Shown: positions 9,025 to 17,595 of the stretch, in pieces
Position numbering within the stretch: position 1 is the first letter of the stretch
Layout of the letters: every line of letters starts with the position of its first letter
From: a virus
DNA: 64,000 nt
Direction: 5' to 3' (one strand)
Virus record (IMG/VR): IMGVR_UViG_3300045256_000058
Coordinates: 82,348 to 146,347 of that record
Notes under the pieces: model-generated
Told to the model about the DNA's origin: nothing
The model's input: the letters and a program-made list of their open reading frames with translations, nothing else
Database searches by the model: none
Program-made: the position numbers and the translations under genes

Positions 9025-9390
9025 ATGACTTCTGCTACACTTGTACGTCCTGCCTATACTCCTGTTCTCAAAGCCGACTTAGAACAAGGGGAAGAAAAGA
9101 TTTCCAAGCTCGTTGATAAGTGGAAAGCTCTAAACCCCGGCAAAAGTGTGAATCTCCGAATTACCTTTGCAATGTTTAACTCTGCTGAGAGCCTTACTCA
9201 AAAGTATGAGGCTGCAAAAACTCGGCTTCAACATTGGTATCAGGATGCAATCATTACTGAGCGTCAAATGAAAGAAGCGCTATCTGAAATCGGTAAACTG
9301 TATCGAACATTCATCGGTATCTCTGCTAACTACGCAAATAAGCGTCAGTACAACGGCAAAACCGAAAACATTGTTTGGATGGAATTCTAG
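9025..9390 (+). CDS. Hypothetical helical protein
   Basis: 121 residues from ATG 9025, chosen because it has a purine-rich lead and lies after the previous stop. It is largely charged helix (LEQGEEKISKLVDKWKAL, QKYEAAKTRLQHWYQDA), probably a coiled coil. A terminator follows. Function unknown. Confidence 0.65.
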   Translation: MTSATLVRPAYTPVLKADLEQGEEKISKLVDKWKALNPGKSVNLRITFAMFNSAESLTQKYEAAKTRLQHWYQDAIITERQMKEALSEIGKLYRTFIGISANYANKRQYNGKTENIVWMEF

Positions 9391-9422
9391 TTTTTGTGTG
9401 GGTTACTTCTCCTTACCCTAAT

Positions 9423-9453
9423 GGGGTTGCTCTTAGCGAGTGACCCCTTTTTT
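9423..9453 (+). terminator. Intrinsic terminator
   Basis: GGGGT (9423-9427) pairs with ACCCC (9443-9447), with an inner CTC/GAG pairing, then a T-run. It ends the 7.4-9.4 kb transcript. Confidence 0.75.
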
Positions 9454-9504
9454 CTTAAGAGAAAGTTCCTTTTTTCATGCAAACCTTTACCTTTTTCTAC
9501 CATC

Positions 9505-9894
9505 ATGGCAAGCACTGGAATTACTGACCTTGAAACCCTTCATTCTTTGAAAGAGGAGTATTTTCCTCACGACACCCCTACTCTTCCTGATTCCGTTATC
9601 TATGCGGAAGATGCTGAACTGCTAATGCGTCTTTCAACACACGACCCTGTGCATGGTTATCGGATTGTAAATGAATGGAAGCCCGTAGCAGCAGATGAAA
9701 CCTACTGTCATGTGCAGGAAGTGAATTTCAAGATGTTCACTGTAACCCCTCGCTTAGATACTTCTGACCGTGCTGCAAGCCACTATCTGACTCCACAAGA
9801 GCGGGATATGTTGTTCCGTACTTGGTTATATCGTGGTTTTTCTCCTGCTGTGTCCATTCATCCGTATCTTCAGCCTGCACAGGATATTCTGTAA
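9505..9894 (+). CDS. Hypothetical protein
   Basis: 129 residues from ATG 9505, the first Met after the terminator. It is Asp/Glu/His-rich with PHDTPTLPDSVIYAEDAELL. The stop overlaps the next ATG (TAATG). No family is recognised. Confidence 0.65.
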   Translation: MASTGITDLETLHSLKEEYFPHDTPTLPDSVIYAEDAELLMRLSTHDPVHGYRIVNEWKPVAADETYCHVQEVNFKMFTVTPRLDTSDRAASHYLTPQERDMLFRTWLYRGFSPAVSIHPYLQPAQDIL

Positions 9895-10151
9895 TGTCAG
9901 AATCAATACCATCTCACTCTATGAAATATCTCCCTCTTTTTCTGGTGTTTTTAACATCTGTAACCATTAGCACGTTCGAGCTATTGGCTATGGGTATTTC
10001 AGGATGGCTACTATATGCTCTCCCATTATGGAAAGCCGCAATTGCAGTAGCTCTAGGGTTGTTATCAACCTACGTCATGATTGATGCTTTCTCCAAGCTT
10101 CAGATTCAGCTCAACAAACACATTACTCGGAAATTACAGAATGATTCTTGA
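9894..10151 (+). CDS. Small membrane protein, two TM segments
   Basis: 85 residues with hydrophobic helices at about 12-32 (YLPLFLVFLTSVTISTFELL) and 39-62, then an amphipathic basic tail ending NDS. It is coupled to both neighbours by overlaps. It could be holin-like by topology, but nothing else supports that. Confidence 0.65.
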   Translation: MSESIPSHSMKYLPLFLVFLTSVTISTFELLAMGISGWLLYALPLWKAAIAVALGLLSTYVMIDAFSKLQIQLNKHITRKLQNDS

Positions 10152-10266
10152 CTTCATTGCTGTTGGGTTGGTGGGGATGGTCTTACGTCCCCTATTTGAC
10201 CGTTATGTAGTCAATCCTATTGCTGCATGGATTACGATTTGTCAAATGAATGATTGTGGAGACTAA
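10141..10266 (+). CDS. Single-TM micro-protein
   Basis: 41 residues, ATG inside the end of the previous gene. One hydrophobic segment (FIAVGLVGMVLRPLF) is followed by a short tail with two Cys. With the overlapping gene it forms a pair of small membrane proteins. Function unknown. Confidence 0.55.
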   Translation: MILDFIAVGLVGMVLRPLFDRYVVNPIAAWITICQMNDCGD

Positions 10267-10482
10267 ATGCACTATCACGTTCTTGAGTCTGAAGGTAAGT
10301 TCATTGCACACCCTATGATTCGTGTAATTCACGGTGTGCTGACTTCTGATATTCAAAAGGCACAGGTCTACCCGTTAGAAACTGATGCCATTACCTCAAT
10401 CGCCTATCTTCAGGAACACTACCCAGAATTAACTGGTAAGCCCTTAGTTCCGAGAGCTATCTCTATTGGATTGGAGGAATGA
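10267..10482 (+). CDS. Hypothetical small protein
   Basis: 71 residues starting directly after the previous stop. His/Tyr-rich start (MHYHVLESEGKFIAHP). Its end overlaps the next gene by 4 nt. No motif. Confidence 0.65.
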   Translation: MHYHVLESEGKFIAHPMIRVIHGVLTSDIQKAQVYPLETDAITSIAYLQEHYPELTGKPLVPRAISIGLEE

Positions 10483-10700
10483 AATACAACCTTCATCTAT
10501 ACAAACTCGTAGTTGCAAACTACAGCACACAGACTTCTAGAGAGACTTTAATTACCGATAAAGCAGAGTATGACAGAGAGGTACTGTCTTACTTGTCTTT
10601 GCCGTATTCGGTAAGAGTGTCTTTACAGAAGCTTAATCATCTTGCTTTATGGCAAACGATTAAGTCGGTTACGGTCAATCACTTTGATGAAACTTTCTAA
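10479..10700 (+). CDS. Hypothetical small protein
   Basis: 73 residues with a GGAGG site immediately upstream (TTGGAGGAATG). Contains ETLITDKAEYDREVLSYLS. No family is recognised. Confidence 0.65.
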   Translation: MKYNLHLYKLVVANYSTQTSRETLITDKAEYDREVLSYLSLPYSVRVSLQKLNHLALWQTIKSVTVNHFDETF

Positions 10701-10715
10701 CTTCGGAGGAATCCA

Positions 10716-10994
10716 ATGAGTCTATTTTCTGGTGGATTGCGTACTGCCTTGAAACCAATCAAGGTTCGTATTCTATCCAACGGTTCCAACTTTGCTTTAC
10801 AGCAACAACAAACGTTCTTCGGGTTTCCCTACTGGTCAGTGATGACCCGTTGGGATATTCACCCAATTACCGGACAAGCTTCCAAGCTTCCGGCTAAGTT
10901 CGATACGATTACAGATGCTCAAGAACATCTTGCTGCTCTAAAAGCATCTCGTCAGTCACTTGTCTGGGATGTAACCGATACGGTTGAAATCTAG
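10716..10994 (+). CDS. Hypothetical small protein
   Basis: 92 residues, CGGAGGA upstream of ATG. Contains FFGFPYWSVMTRWDIHPITGQ and a helical segment DAQEHLAALKASRQSL. The operon ends here with a terminator. Function unknown. Confidence 0.65.
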   Translation: MSLFSGGLRTALKPIKVRILSNGSNFALQQQQTFFGFPYWSVMTRWDIHPITGQASKLPAKFDTITDAQEHLAALKASRQSLVWDVTDTVEI

Positions 10995-11001
10995 TCAATC
11001 G

Positions 11002-11037
11002 GGGTAGTTAGTGTTTGCTGGCTACCCTTTGCTTTTT
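11002..11037 (+). terminator. Intrinsic terminator
   Basis: GGGTAG (11002-11007) and CTACCC (11022-11027) form the stem; T-rich DNA follows. It separates the small-gene cluster from the antirestriction gene. Confidence 0.65.
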
Positions 11038-11063
11038 CTATCCACCATTATAAGGAAACAATC

Positions 11064-12119
11064 ATGGCAACTACAACTGCGAAAAAGAAGACTACTTCTC
11101 CTACGAAGACTACTAAATCAACTGCAACTAAAGCTAAGGTGACTAAACCTGCTGAAACTGAAGCACCCCGTGAGCCTGGTAAGCTCCAAGTAAGACTGGA
11201 TGCGCTCACTGCTGATGTAATCAAAGCAATGGAGCAAGGCACTTTTGGTAGCTGGGTAAAGAAATGGTCAGAATCACCATTCTCTATCGGTACAAATTTT
11301 TCTACTCAACATCAGTACACAGGGTCTAATGCCCTGATTACTGCCTGGTACTCTATGGCTCAGTCTAAGCCTAATATTTGGGGTACGATGAATGCTGGTT
11401 ATAGCATGGGATGGAAATTGCGTAAAGGTAGCCAACAAATTCCTTTGCTGCGTCCCAAACAAGTTGTAATCTCAGCAGAAGAATCAAGTACAGGAAAAGA
11501 AGTTCGGTTTACACGGTTTAGTTTATTCGGTGTTTCTAACCTGCTCGACTTCGATGCCAATCCAAATGCAAAGATGTCTCCAGTAGAGTTTCTACAGGAG
11601 TTAGAAAAGGCTACAAAGAGACTCTCTGAAAAACAGAGAATTGCTCATGCTGAGAAGTTTCTAAATGCCGCAATTAAGCAATCAGGTGTCAAGATGCTCG
11701 GCAATGGTAATCCTTCCTATGCTCCTAAGCTTGATGGAATTTGGATGCCTGACTTCAAGACCTTTCATGCTCCTGAGTATTATTACAGCACTCTTGGGCA
11801 CGAACTCATTCACTCAACTGGTGCGGAATCCCGACTAGCCCGTAAGGGAATTACAGAATTTGACCACTTTGGTTCTCCTCAATATGCTCAGGAAGAACTG
11901 ATTGCTGAGTTGGGTAGCTTATTTCTAATGGCGTACCTCGGTCTTGAGTACGATTTAATGCACAAGACTTCATATCTCGCAAGTTGGCTAAACGGATTGA
12001 AGGAAAACCCCCAATATCTGTGGAAGTCAGCAGCAAAAGCTCAAGCGGCTTACAAGTTTGTTCGTGAAATGGGTGGCGACCCTATTCCTGAAAACAAGAA
12101 ACAGGAAAACGAAAAATAG
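11064..12119 (+). CDS. ArdC-like antirestriction protein (ssDNA-binding plus zincin domain)
   Basis: 351 residues. An N-terminal Lys/Thr/Ala-rich tail (1-45) precedes the ArdC N-terminal domain (about 46-150), known in the family to bind single-stranded DNA. The C-terminal metallopeptidase-like domain carries the zinc motif GHELIHSTGAESRL (HExxH) and a downstream YAQEELIAELGSLFL helix with Glu ligands. ArdC-type proteins protect incoming DNA from host restriction; that role is inferred here. It stands alone between two terminators with its own AAGGAAA site. All visible catalytic residues look intact. Confidence 0.85.
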   Translation: MATTTAKKKTTSPTKTTKSTATKAKVTKPAETEAPREPGKLQVRLDALTADVIKAMEQGTFGSWVKKWSESPFSIGTNFSTQHQYTGSNALITAWYSMAQSKPNIWGTMNAGYSMGWKLRKGSQQIPLLRPKQVVISAEESSTGKEVRFTRFSLFGVSNLLDFDANPNAKMSPVEFLQELEKATKRLSEKQRIAHAEKFLNAAIKQSGVKMLGNGNPSYAPKLDGIWMPDFKTFHAPEYYYSTLGHELIHSTGAESRLARKGITEFDHFGSPQYAQEELIAELGSLFLMAYLGLEYDLMHKTSYLASWLNGLKENPQYLWKSAAKAQAAYKFVREMGGDPIPENKKQENEK

Positions 12120-12139
12120 ATTTCCTTGGTGGACTAGAT

Positions 12140-12175
12140 GAGAGTGGGTTTTTCTCCTTTTCCCACTCTCTTTTT
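12140..12175 (+). terminator. Strong intrinsic terminator
   Basis: GAGAGTGGG (12140-12148) pairs perfectly with CCCACTCTC (12162-12170), followed by TTTTT. It ends the ardC-like transcript. Confidence 0.85.
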
Positions 12176-12182
12176 CTTAACT

Positions 12183-12459
12183 ATGAAACCTTTAACTAAT
12201 CAAAAGCCTTATGTCCTAGTTTGGATACTAGATAACGGTTACATTTACGACATAAAAGTTTCTCGTAGATTTAATTAAAACTACTTATTGGCATCCTCAA
12301 AGACTCTTCATTCCCTTTGGAGGTATGCACTATTACAGTTTTGAAGACTTTGATAGAAAGTATCACAAAGAGTATCCTGCTTTGATTCATGGCATAAAAG
12401 CGGCACTTACTAATGGGATTACCAGAATACAGTTTGATTATCCTGTAGTTGCACTATGA
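12183..12459 (+). pseudogene. Frameshifted small gene
   Basis: A frame from ATG 12183 encodes MKPLTNQKPYVLVWILDNG... and stops at 12278. The +1 frame then continues without a stop through IKTTYWHPQRLFIPFGG and HYYSFEDFDRKYHKEYP to TGA 12459, overlapping the next ATG. Joined near 12255-12265 they give about 90 residues. This is a broken gene, a sequencing indel, or less likely a programmed +1 shift. A separate 44-residue gene starting at ATG 12325 behind GGAGG is also possible. Confidence 0.5.
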
Positions 12460-12881
12460 AGTTTTACGAGTTTATTCTAAAAATAAATAACGAGTTAGTT
12501 TTTCCTGCAATACAAAACAAGATAAACATAGACCACTTAGTTGATGACTTTAGATTTGAGTCCGATGCAATTTGGGCACTATATCACTTTATTCCTAGAA
12601 TTATAAAGAGAGTAGTGAACCCAAAATTCAATCTCTCGTATCATCTAAACGGTGAAAGTAACTACTCTAGATGGTTATTCTATCTCGACCATGAGAATTT
12701 CAGTGTTCTAACTCCTGAAACTATGAAAGAGATTAGTTTGCCTAGTATTTATAATACCCCTGAAAAAAGAGAGTGGTTCTACAAGTTGGTAAACGGTACT
12801 CTTAGTGAGACATACTATTTACGAGAGTTTGAAAGAATGAAAGCATATCTCAAGGATAGGTATCATGTCGAGATTTACTAA
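12456..12881 (+). CDS. Hypothetical protein, paralogue of the next gene
   Basis: 141 residues. It shares a layout with the following protein: PRIIKRVVNPKF, a Trp/Tyr stretch (YSRWLFYLDHENF), LPSIYNTPEKREWFYKLVNG and a final ETYYLREFERM helix. It overlaps both neighbours. No known family; the tandem copies suggest local duplication. Confidence 0.7.
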   Translation: MKFYEFILKINNELVFPAIQNKINIDHLVDDFRFESDAIWALYHFIPRIIKRVVNPKFNLSYHLNGESNYSRWLFYLDHENFSVLTPETMKEISLPSIYNTPEKREWFYKLVNGTLSETYYLREFERMKAYLKDRYHVEIY

Positions 12882-13317
12882 ACATCTTTTACATTTCATT
12901 GAAAGGTCTAGTCCTATTGTTTTAGTAGGAACTAAAGATGTAACCGATTTTGTTGACTTTTACGATGTTGCTTTTGACGAAACACATTTAGTGTTTCATT
13001 TACATCCTCGAATTATGAGAAAGATAGACCCCTCATTCACAGTGGCAAAGTATGTTAGTCGCTATGAACGTTGGCTAGAAGCATTTGGAAACTATTTTCT
13101 AACAAATTACTTCACTCCTCATCGTATTGAGGAAACGGGATTTGCTATCCCATCTCTTAGGTCGAATATTTACGAAGAATTGTTTGGTCAAATGTCTGAT
13201 ACATACTATCGTCGAAGATTTGACGATATGTTTAAGTACGTCTGCGAGGAATTCGATTGTGCAACTCAGTTGTCAGAAAGTGAGGGAGAGCAATCCCTTA
13301 TCTTGTTTGGTAGGTAA
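12865..13317 (+). CDS. Hypothetical protein, paralogue of the previous gene
   Basis: 150 residues. HPRIMRKIDPSF, RYERWLEAFGNYF, IPSLRSNIYEELFGQ and DTYYRRRFDDMFKYV line up with the upstream protein in the same order. A Ser/Glu-rich tail follows. Function unknown. Confidence 0.7.
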   Translation: MSRFTKHLLHFIERSSPIVLVGTKDVTDFVDFYDVAFDETHLVFHLHPRIMRKIDPSFTVAKYVSRYERWLEAFGNYFLTNYFTPHRIEETGFAIPSLRSNIYEELFGQMSDTYYRRRFDDMFKYVCEEFDCATQLSESEGEQSLILFGR

Positions 13318-13528
13318 GTTAATTTTAGGAATCAAACACAATTTACTTGACTTATATGGTGATGAAAGTACGGTTGTCGATTTCTATGAACTCATCGTAA
13401 AGGATATTCTTTCGGGAATCGTAGAAACGGGTTACATTCTGTCCGGTACTTTCTATAGTAAGGTTTATACCGATAAATCTGAGATAGAAAGTTTGTATCC
13501 AGATTCAAAAATTGTGGAGAAATCATAA
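13307..13528 (+). CDS. Hypothetical protein, start uncertain
   Basis: The frame is open to 13528 and reads GIKHNLLDLYGDESTVVDFYELIVKDIL onward, about 73 residues if it begins at TTG 13307, overlapping the previous stop. There is no ATG in the early part, so initiation may depend on coupling. It shares acidic DFYELIVKDI-type segments with the previous two proteins and may be a shortened third copy. Confidence 0.45.
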   Translation: MVGKLILGIKHNLLDLYGDESTVVDFYELIVKDILSGIVETGYILSGTFYSKVYTDKSEIESLYPDSKIVEKS

Positions 13529-14049
13529 TGCCAGTTTTGCATCAACTCGCAACTACCTTCCTACAGACAGACGTTTGCACACTGAAAGCACTTCCTAACC
13601 GGGATGTTTTTGTCCTTATCGATGCTCTTAATGATTTGCTTCTAGAACACGATTTGTTCGATGCCGCATTTGAGTGTGTAACTCAAGAGCCATACAACTC
13701 AATCGAAGAGTTAGCGGCAGATTTCGAGGTTACTCGCGTTCTAAAGGTCAAGTATCGTGAAGCAACACTAATTCCCGCAAATGTTTATACATTCTTTCGG
13801 GGTGTTCATGACCTTATTCATCACTACAAGATGGGTTTCACGTTTGAACCTACCGATGAATTTCGTGCTGGAATGCACTTAGCAAGCTTACTTTGGTCGA
13901 AGTCGGAACTAGCTGCGTCGTATGCGTTCTGCGATGTAGCTGGATTCAATGCGGTCTACGAGTTAGACCCTTCTCTCTGGGAACAATTGCATCCTAAATT
14001 GGATGTAAGACTTCTCAATCCGTACACTTGGCAACCCTTAGCGCATTAA
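13528..14049 (+). CDS. Hypothetical protein
   Basis: 173 residues; ATG overlaps the previous TAA (TAATG). Helical and acidic with SIEELAADFEVTRVLKVKYREA and a His-rich IHHYKMGF. It precedes the AAA+/VWA pair and may belong with it, but no motif is recognised. Confidence 0.7.
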   Translation: MPVLHQLATTFLQTDVCTLKALPNRDVFVLIDALNDLLLEHDLFDAAFECVTQEPYNSIEELAADFEVTRVLKVKYREATLIPANVYTFFRGVHDLIHHYKMGFTFEPTDEFRAGMHLASLLWSKSELAASYAFCDVAGFNAVYELDPSLWEQLHPKLDVRLLNPYTWQPLAH

Positions 14050-14056
14050 TAACAAA

Positions 14057-14488
14057 ATGTCTCTTACGCCTTCATCTCAATGGTCGGATAGAACACATGA
14101 TTTTCTGATGTTTGATACAGAGCATGAGCCTGTAGCAGTAACAGAAGTCACTCTTCATGATAATACCCCAGCAACTCTGTTTTCGCTGGCAAATCATCAG
14201 GAGGAACACTTTGAAATGCTTCTAGTGGTCAGTGACCATGAGCCTATTACTCTTGATACTCTTACTTGTCCGATTAAGACAGTGTATCGTCACTTTATTT
14301 ACGGAGAAGTGTTACCGCAATTGACTTTAACCACTATTGAACAAATTGCGGGTATCTTTCCTAAGTATGTAGAAGCTAATTTCCCTGCTTCTTGGAATCT
14401 TGACCGAGAAGAATCAGTTCATGAACATCTGGGTAAAGCAATGCTTGCCAAACTCACTGGCAACTTTGTTCCGATTCATCTCATTTAG
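14057..14488 (+). CDS. Hypothetical acidic protein
   Basis: 143 residues, strongly acidic (DTEHEPVAVTEVTLHDN) with many His. Start ATG is 7 nt after the previous stop. Function unknown. Confidence 0.65.
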   Translation: MSLTPSSQWSDRTHDFLMFDTEHEPVAVTEVTLHDNTPATLFSLANHQEEHFEMLLVVSDHEPITLDTLTCPIKTVYRHFIYGEVLPQLTLTTIEQIAGIFPKYVEANFPASWNLDREESVHEHLGKAMLAKLTGNFVPIHLI

Positions 14489-14536
14489 TTTCGAGTTCAC
14501 TTTTTCTAACTAATCAATTTACGGAGATTCAAATCA

Positions 14537-15715
14537 ATGGTATCTATTCCTTCTCTTCGCAATCGTCTTGCTGGCAGATTCGTTAACTCGCAAGAAGTGG
14601 CTCAAACTATTTCGTTATCGATGGTTTCTAACATCCCCCTGATTCTTAAGGGTAAAGGTGGTTATGGTAAAACCGAAAGCATTTTGGAAGCGATGAAAGT
14701 CGTTGACGGTTGGAAATGGGGTATGCTTGAAGCTACTCCAGAAACAACTGCTTCTGATTTTCTGGGTGGTGCAGTTGCTAAGACTGAGAAATTCGAGAAG
14801 TACGATATTACTCGCGCTTCTTACGATGTTCAACGTTCTTTGCTAACGAAAGATGCGTTCTTCATCGAGGAAATGATGGATGCTTCGTTCAATGCGCTGT
14901 CTGCTCTCAAGGCGATTATCACCAATAAAGGTGCTACCGTCAATGATGAGTGGGTTCCTTCTAATCTGAAATGGCTTGTGGCTGCAACCAACGTTGACCC
15001 TGTTACGTTCTTGCAATCGCTTCCTCCTACTCACCAGAATTCTTACGATGCTCTGCTGCAACGATTTTTGGTGGTCAATCAGGAATGGAAAACTCATACT
15101 GCTAACGATTACAAGCAGTTGATTACTTTCGTTCCTACTGACAGCGAGGATAACTTCAGCCTCGACGATTTGGAAGCTTATCGTCAACTTCGTGAGCAAG
15201 TCATCGTTACGAAAGATGTTGCTGAGTTAATTTCTGAGCTTGCTGCTCGTTCTACCGAGCAAGGTTCGGTTGTCTCTCCACGTTCGTTCATGTGGGCACT
15301 GAATCTCATCAAATCCAGTGCGGTTCTCAACAATCGTGACCGTACTCATCAGGATGACATTCATGTTGTGCAATATGTTACCTCTTTTGACCCCCTGCTT
15401 ATGGATGGTCTTAAAGAAGAGATTGAACGCAAGCGCAAACTGTCGATTGCAATGGACAAACTGGCAGAATACGAAGGCAAACTGTCTCAACTCGAAGAAC
15501 ACCTTCGCAAAAATCCGAAGTCTCTGCATCCTCACTTCCTTGCTCTATCTGTTGCTCAATCTATCGATGCAATGCTCGACAATTTGGGCAAAGAATTGCA
15601 CTATGACGACAGCATGAGTCAGCAAGTCTCGAAGTTCCGTGACAAGGCTTACAATCTGCGTGAAACTTCCGAGATTGAAGCCAAGAAGCACTTCAACGCT
15701 TATCAGCTTATCTAG
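14537..15715 (+). CDS. MoxR-type AAA+ ATPase
   Basis: 392 residues. Walker A GKGGYGKT lies at about 39-46 after PLILK. A Walker B-like stretch DAFFIEEMMDA and sensor-1 AATN follow in the order of MoxR/AAA_5 ATPases, then LLQRFLVV and a helical C-terminus with a coiled segment (KLAEYEGKLSQLEEHL). MoxR ATPases usually act as chaperones that remodel a partner together with a VWA protein, as in RavA-ViaA and NorQ-NorD. The next gene encodes exactly such a VWA protein. The substrate is unknown. Confidence 0.8.
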   Translation: MVSIPSLRNRLAGRFVNSQEVAQTISLSMVSNIPLILKGKGGYGKTESILEAMKVVDGWKWGMLEATPETTASDFLGGAVAKTEKFEKYDITRASYDVQRSLLTKDAFFIEEMMDASFNALSALKAIITNKGATVNDEWVPSNLKWLVAATNVDPVTFLQSLPPTHQNSYDALLQRFLVVNQEWKTHTANDYKQLITFVPTDSEDNFSLDDLEAYRQLREQVIVTKDVAELISELAARSTEQGSVVSPRSFMWALNLIKSSAVLNNRDRTHQDDIHVVQYVTSFDPLLMDGLKEEIERKRKLSIAMDKLAEYEGKLSQLEEHLRKNPKSLHPHFLALSVAQSIDAMLDNLGKELHYDDSMSQQVSKFRDKAYNLRETSEIEAKKHFNAYQLI

Positions 15716-15724
15716 TTCAGTAAT

Positions 15725-15757
15725 GGGGGTGCTTAATGTGCCCCCTGCTCTCTTTCT
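15725..15757 (+). terminator. Possible attenuating hairpin between AAA+ and VWA genes
   Basis: GGGGG (15725-15729) pairs with CCCCC (15741-15745), followed by pyrimidine-rich DNA but no pure T-run. It may set the ratio of ATPase to VWA product. Confidence 0.4.
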
Positions 15758-15769
15758 GAGGTTTTTCCA

Positions 15770-17164
15770 ATGGTTCAAAGAACTAAGAATGATACATATC
15801 TTCTCACCGAACGTGAGGTAGTCGAGTTTGGTAAACGTCTGAAGAAAAAGCTGAATTACAGCCCTTCTCTCGCGCTTGATATTGCAAATCTGATTGAAGG
15901 TGGTGAGATTCTTCCCACTCCTGACATCAAATCTCAGATTCGTAAGCAATTAAGCAAACAATTAACTTTGAAAGCCGATGCTTCCGGTCAATATCGTGAT
16001 GTGAAGGGTGAGAAGGTTCCCTCTTATGCAGATGCAATGGATTCGTATGTTGATGAACACTTCAAAGTTCAGAAAAATACGGTAGAATTTCTGCAAGAAC
16101 TGAAATCTGGCGGAGATTTGAACAAAGTTCCTGGTAGAACACCGTTAGAAAAGACGTTTACTCTTCTACGGATGCTCGATAAGAACGATGGCAAATCAAG
16201 CTCTCCCATGCCTACTGGTGGTGGAGGTGGTGGCGAATTCATGCCTACTTTCTCTGGTGGTAATAGTCGAGGTTCTGCTTCTGCACGTAATCTTCATGAC
16301 CAACTTGAGTTTCTAGACAAAATTACTCCTGAGAGTAAGGAACTCATGTCTACTCTGGAGAATGATATGTATGACGATGGCACAGAAGAGGATGAAGATA
16401 CTCAGAATGCCATTAGTATTGCCAGCAATGTTTATCGTGAAATTCTCAAGTCTGCATCGATGCTTGACAGAGTTACGGCTATTCACACTAAGCCGACTTC
16501 TCGATTAATTCCAGATGTAACTGGCGACCGTATCGAACATAGAGCAATTCGTGGCTTTGAAGAGACTGGCAAAATTCATGCTAAAGAGTTCATTCGTCCT
16601 CGTCCAGTAATGCTCTCTCGAATTATTGAGCATCAAACTCAGGTCAAACAAATCTATCGACAAGAACAGTCAATGCCGATTATTGCCCTTCTTATTGATG
16701 ATTCTGGTTCTATGAACGAGAATTACAAACGAGAAAAAGCACTCGGTATTCTTCACAATATGCTTGAGCGTGTAATGAAGAGTGAGACTTGGTTATTATT
16801 CTCTTTCTTTGAGAAACAAGCTCACAAATTCTACACTTTTGAAGCTGGCGATGTCGAAGCTGTCAAGAAGTTCTATCGAGGTGCTGTCAAACATAAATTT
16901 GATACTGGTGGAACTTACGTTGGTGGTGCTGCTCAACGGGCACTTGAAGAACTTGACAAAATCTACGACAAATATACGGAGATTGACTTCTCTCGTCGTG
17001 ACCGTCACTTGATTCTTGTAAATGATGGTCAAGATGATGCGTCTAATCTTACTCTTCAGATGTTAAATGGTGCAAAGCTTCATGCTTTTGTACTTGATTC
17101 CGATAATGAAGAGTTACGAAGATTGGCAATTCAGTCAGGTGGTTCGTATCGGAGCAAATTGTAA
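15770..17164 (+). CDS. VWA domain protein, partner of the MoxR-type ATPase
   Basis: 464 residues. The N-terminal two thirds are helical and basic, with a Gly-rich linker GGGGGGEF near residue 150. The C-terminal third is a von Willebrand A domain: the MIDAS motif IDDSGSMNENY (DxSGS), a GGTYVGGAA segment carrying the Thr, and ILVNDGQDD with the Asp. This architecture matches CoxE/ViaA-type partners of MoxR ATPases. The two genes are 54 bp apart. A phage-borne MoxR-VWA pair could remodel a host complex. Confidence 0.82.
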   Translation: MVQRTKNDTYLLTEREVVEFGKRLKKKLNYSPSLALDIANLIEGGEILPTPDIKSQIRKQLSKQLTLKADASGQYRDVKGEKVPSYADAMDSYVDEHFKVQKNTVEFLQELKSGGDLNKVPGRTPLEKTFTLLRMLDKNDGKSSSPMPTGGGGGGEFMPTFSGGNSRGSASARNLHDQLEFLDKITPESKELMSTLENDMYDDGTEEDEDTQNAISIASNVYREILKSASMLDRVTAIHTKPTSRLIPDVTGDRIEHRAIRGFEETGKIHAKEFIRPRPVMLSRIIEHQTQVKQIYRQEQSMPIIALLIDDSGSMNENYKREKALGILHNMLERVMKSETWLLFSFFEKQAHKFYTFEAGDVEAVKKFYRGAVKHKFDTGGTYVGGAAQRALEELDKIYDKYTEIDFSRRDRHLILVNDGQDDASNLTLQMLNGAKLHAFVLDSDNEELRRLAIQSGGSYRSKL

Positions 17165-17403
17165 TGACTCTTGTTGACAGACAGAGAATCCTGACAGTAT
17201 TAGAGAGATTTCTGTATCATCATCCAGAGATACAGAGTCTCCCTCTGTCAGAAAAAATTTCCAAGTTGGTTGAGTTCTTTCCTGCAATGGTGGTAAATGT
17301 CCGAGATTATACCTCGGAGGAGTATTCAAAAATCAAGTATTTACCATTGTACTGCGGAAATGAGCAAGGTGGTTGGGTTGCAGAGGTTTACTCACTTACA
17401 TAA
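17164..17403 (+). CDS. Hypothetical small protein
   Basis: 79 residues, ATG overlapping the VWA stop (TAATG). Contains RFLYHHPEIQSLPLSEKISKL. It is coupled to the AAA+/VWA unit and so may be its accessory factor. No motif. Confidence 0.65.
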   Translation: MTLVDRQRILTVLERFLYHHPEIQSLPLSEKISKLVEFFPAMVVNVRDYTSEEYSKIKYLPLYCGNEQGGWVAEVYSLT

Positions 17404-17412
17404 GGAGGCTCT

Positions 17413-17595
17413 ATGACTACGGTAAAGAGAGGCAATTACACTATAACTACTCGTAATTCGGGTACTACATGGTTCGTAAAATGTCTTTTGAATGCTAAGG
17501 TTCGTATCTCCGAACGAGTAAAACAAATGTACGGTTGTTTCAACACAGAGGAAGAGGATGATGAACTTGTCTTCGGCTTTGATGACGGTTCGTGA
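17413..17595 (+). CDS. Hypothetical small protein
   Basis: 60 residues, AAGGAGG 6 nt upstream of ATG. Basic first half, acidic end (NTEEEDDELVFGFDD). Function unknown. Confidence 0.6.
   Translation: MTTVKRGNYTITTRNSGTTWFVKCLLNAKVRISERVKQMYGCFNTEEEDDELVFGFDDGS

Noticed and set aside
4200-11040. Recurrent TTTTCTAWCC motif as a phage promoter element
   Set aside because: Several copies are just the T-tails of terminators followed by CTA, so the recurrence is not independent evidence.
16782-17012. Open frames inside the AAA+ and VWA genes on both strands
   Set aside because: They are shadows of long, motif-containing genes and lack ribosome sites.
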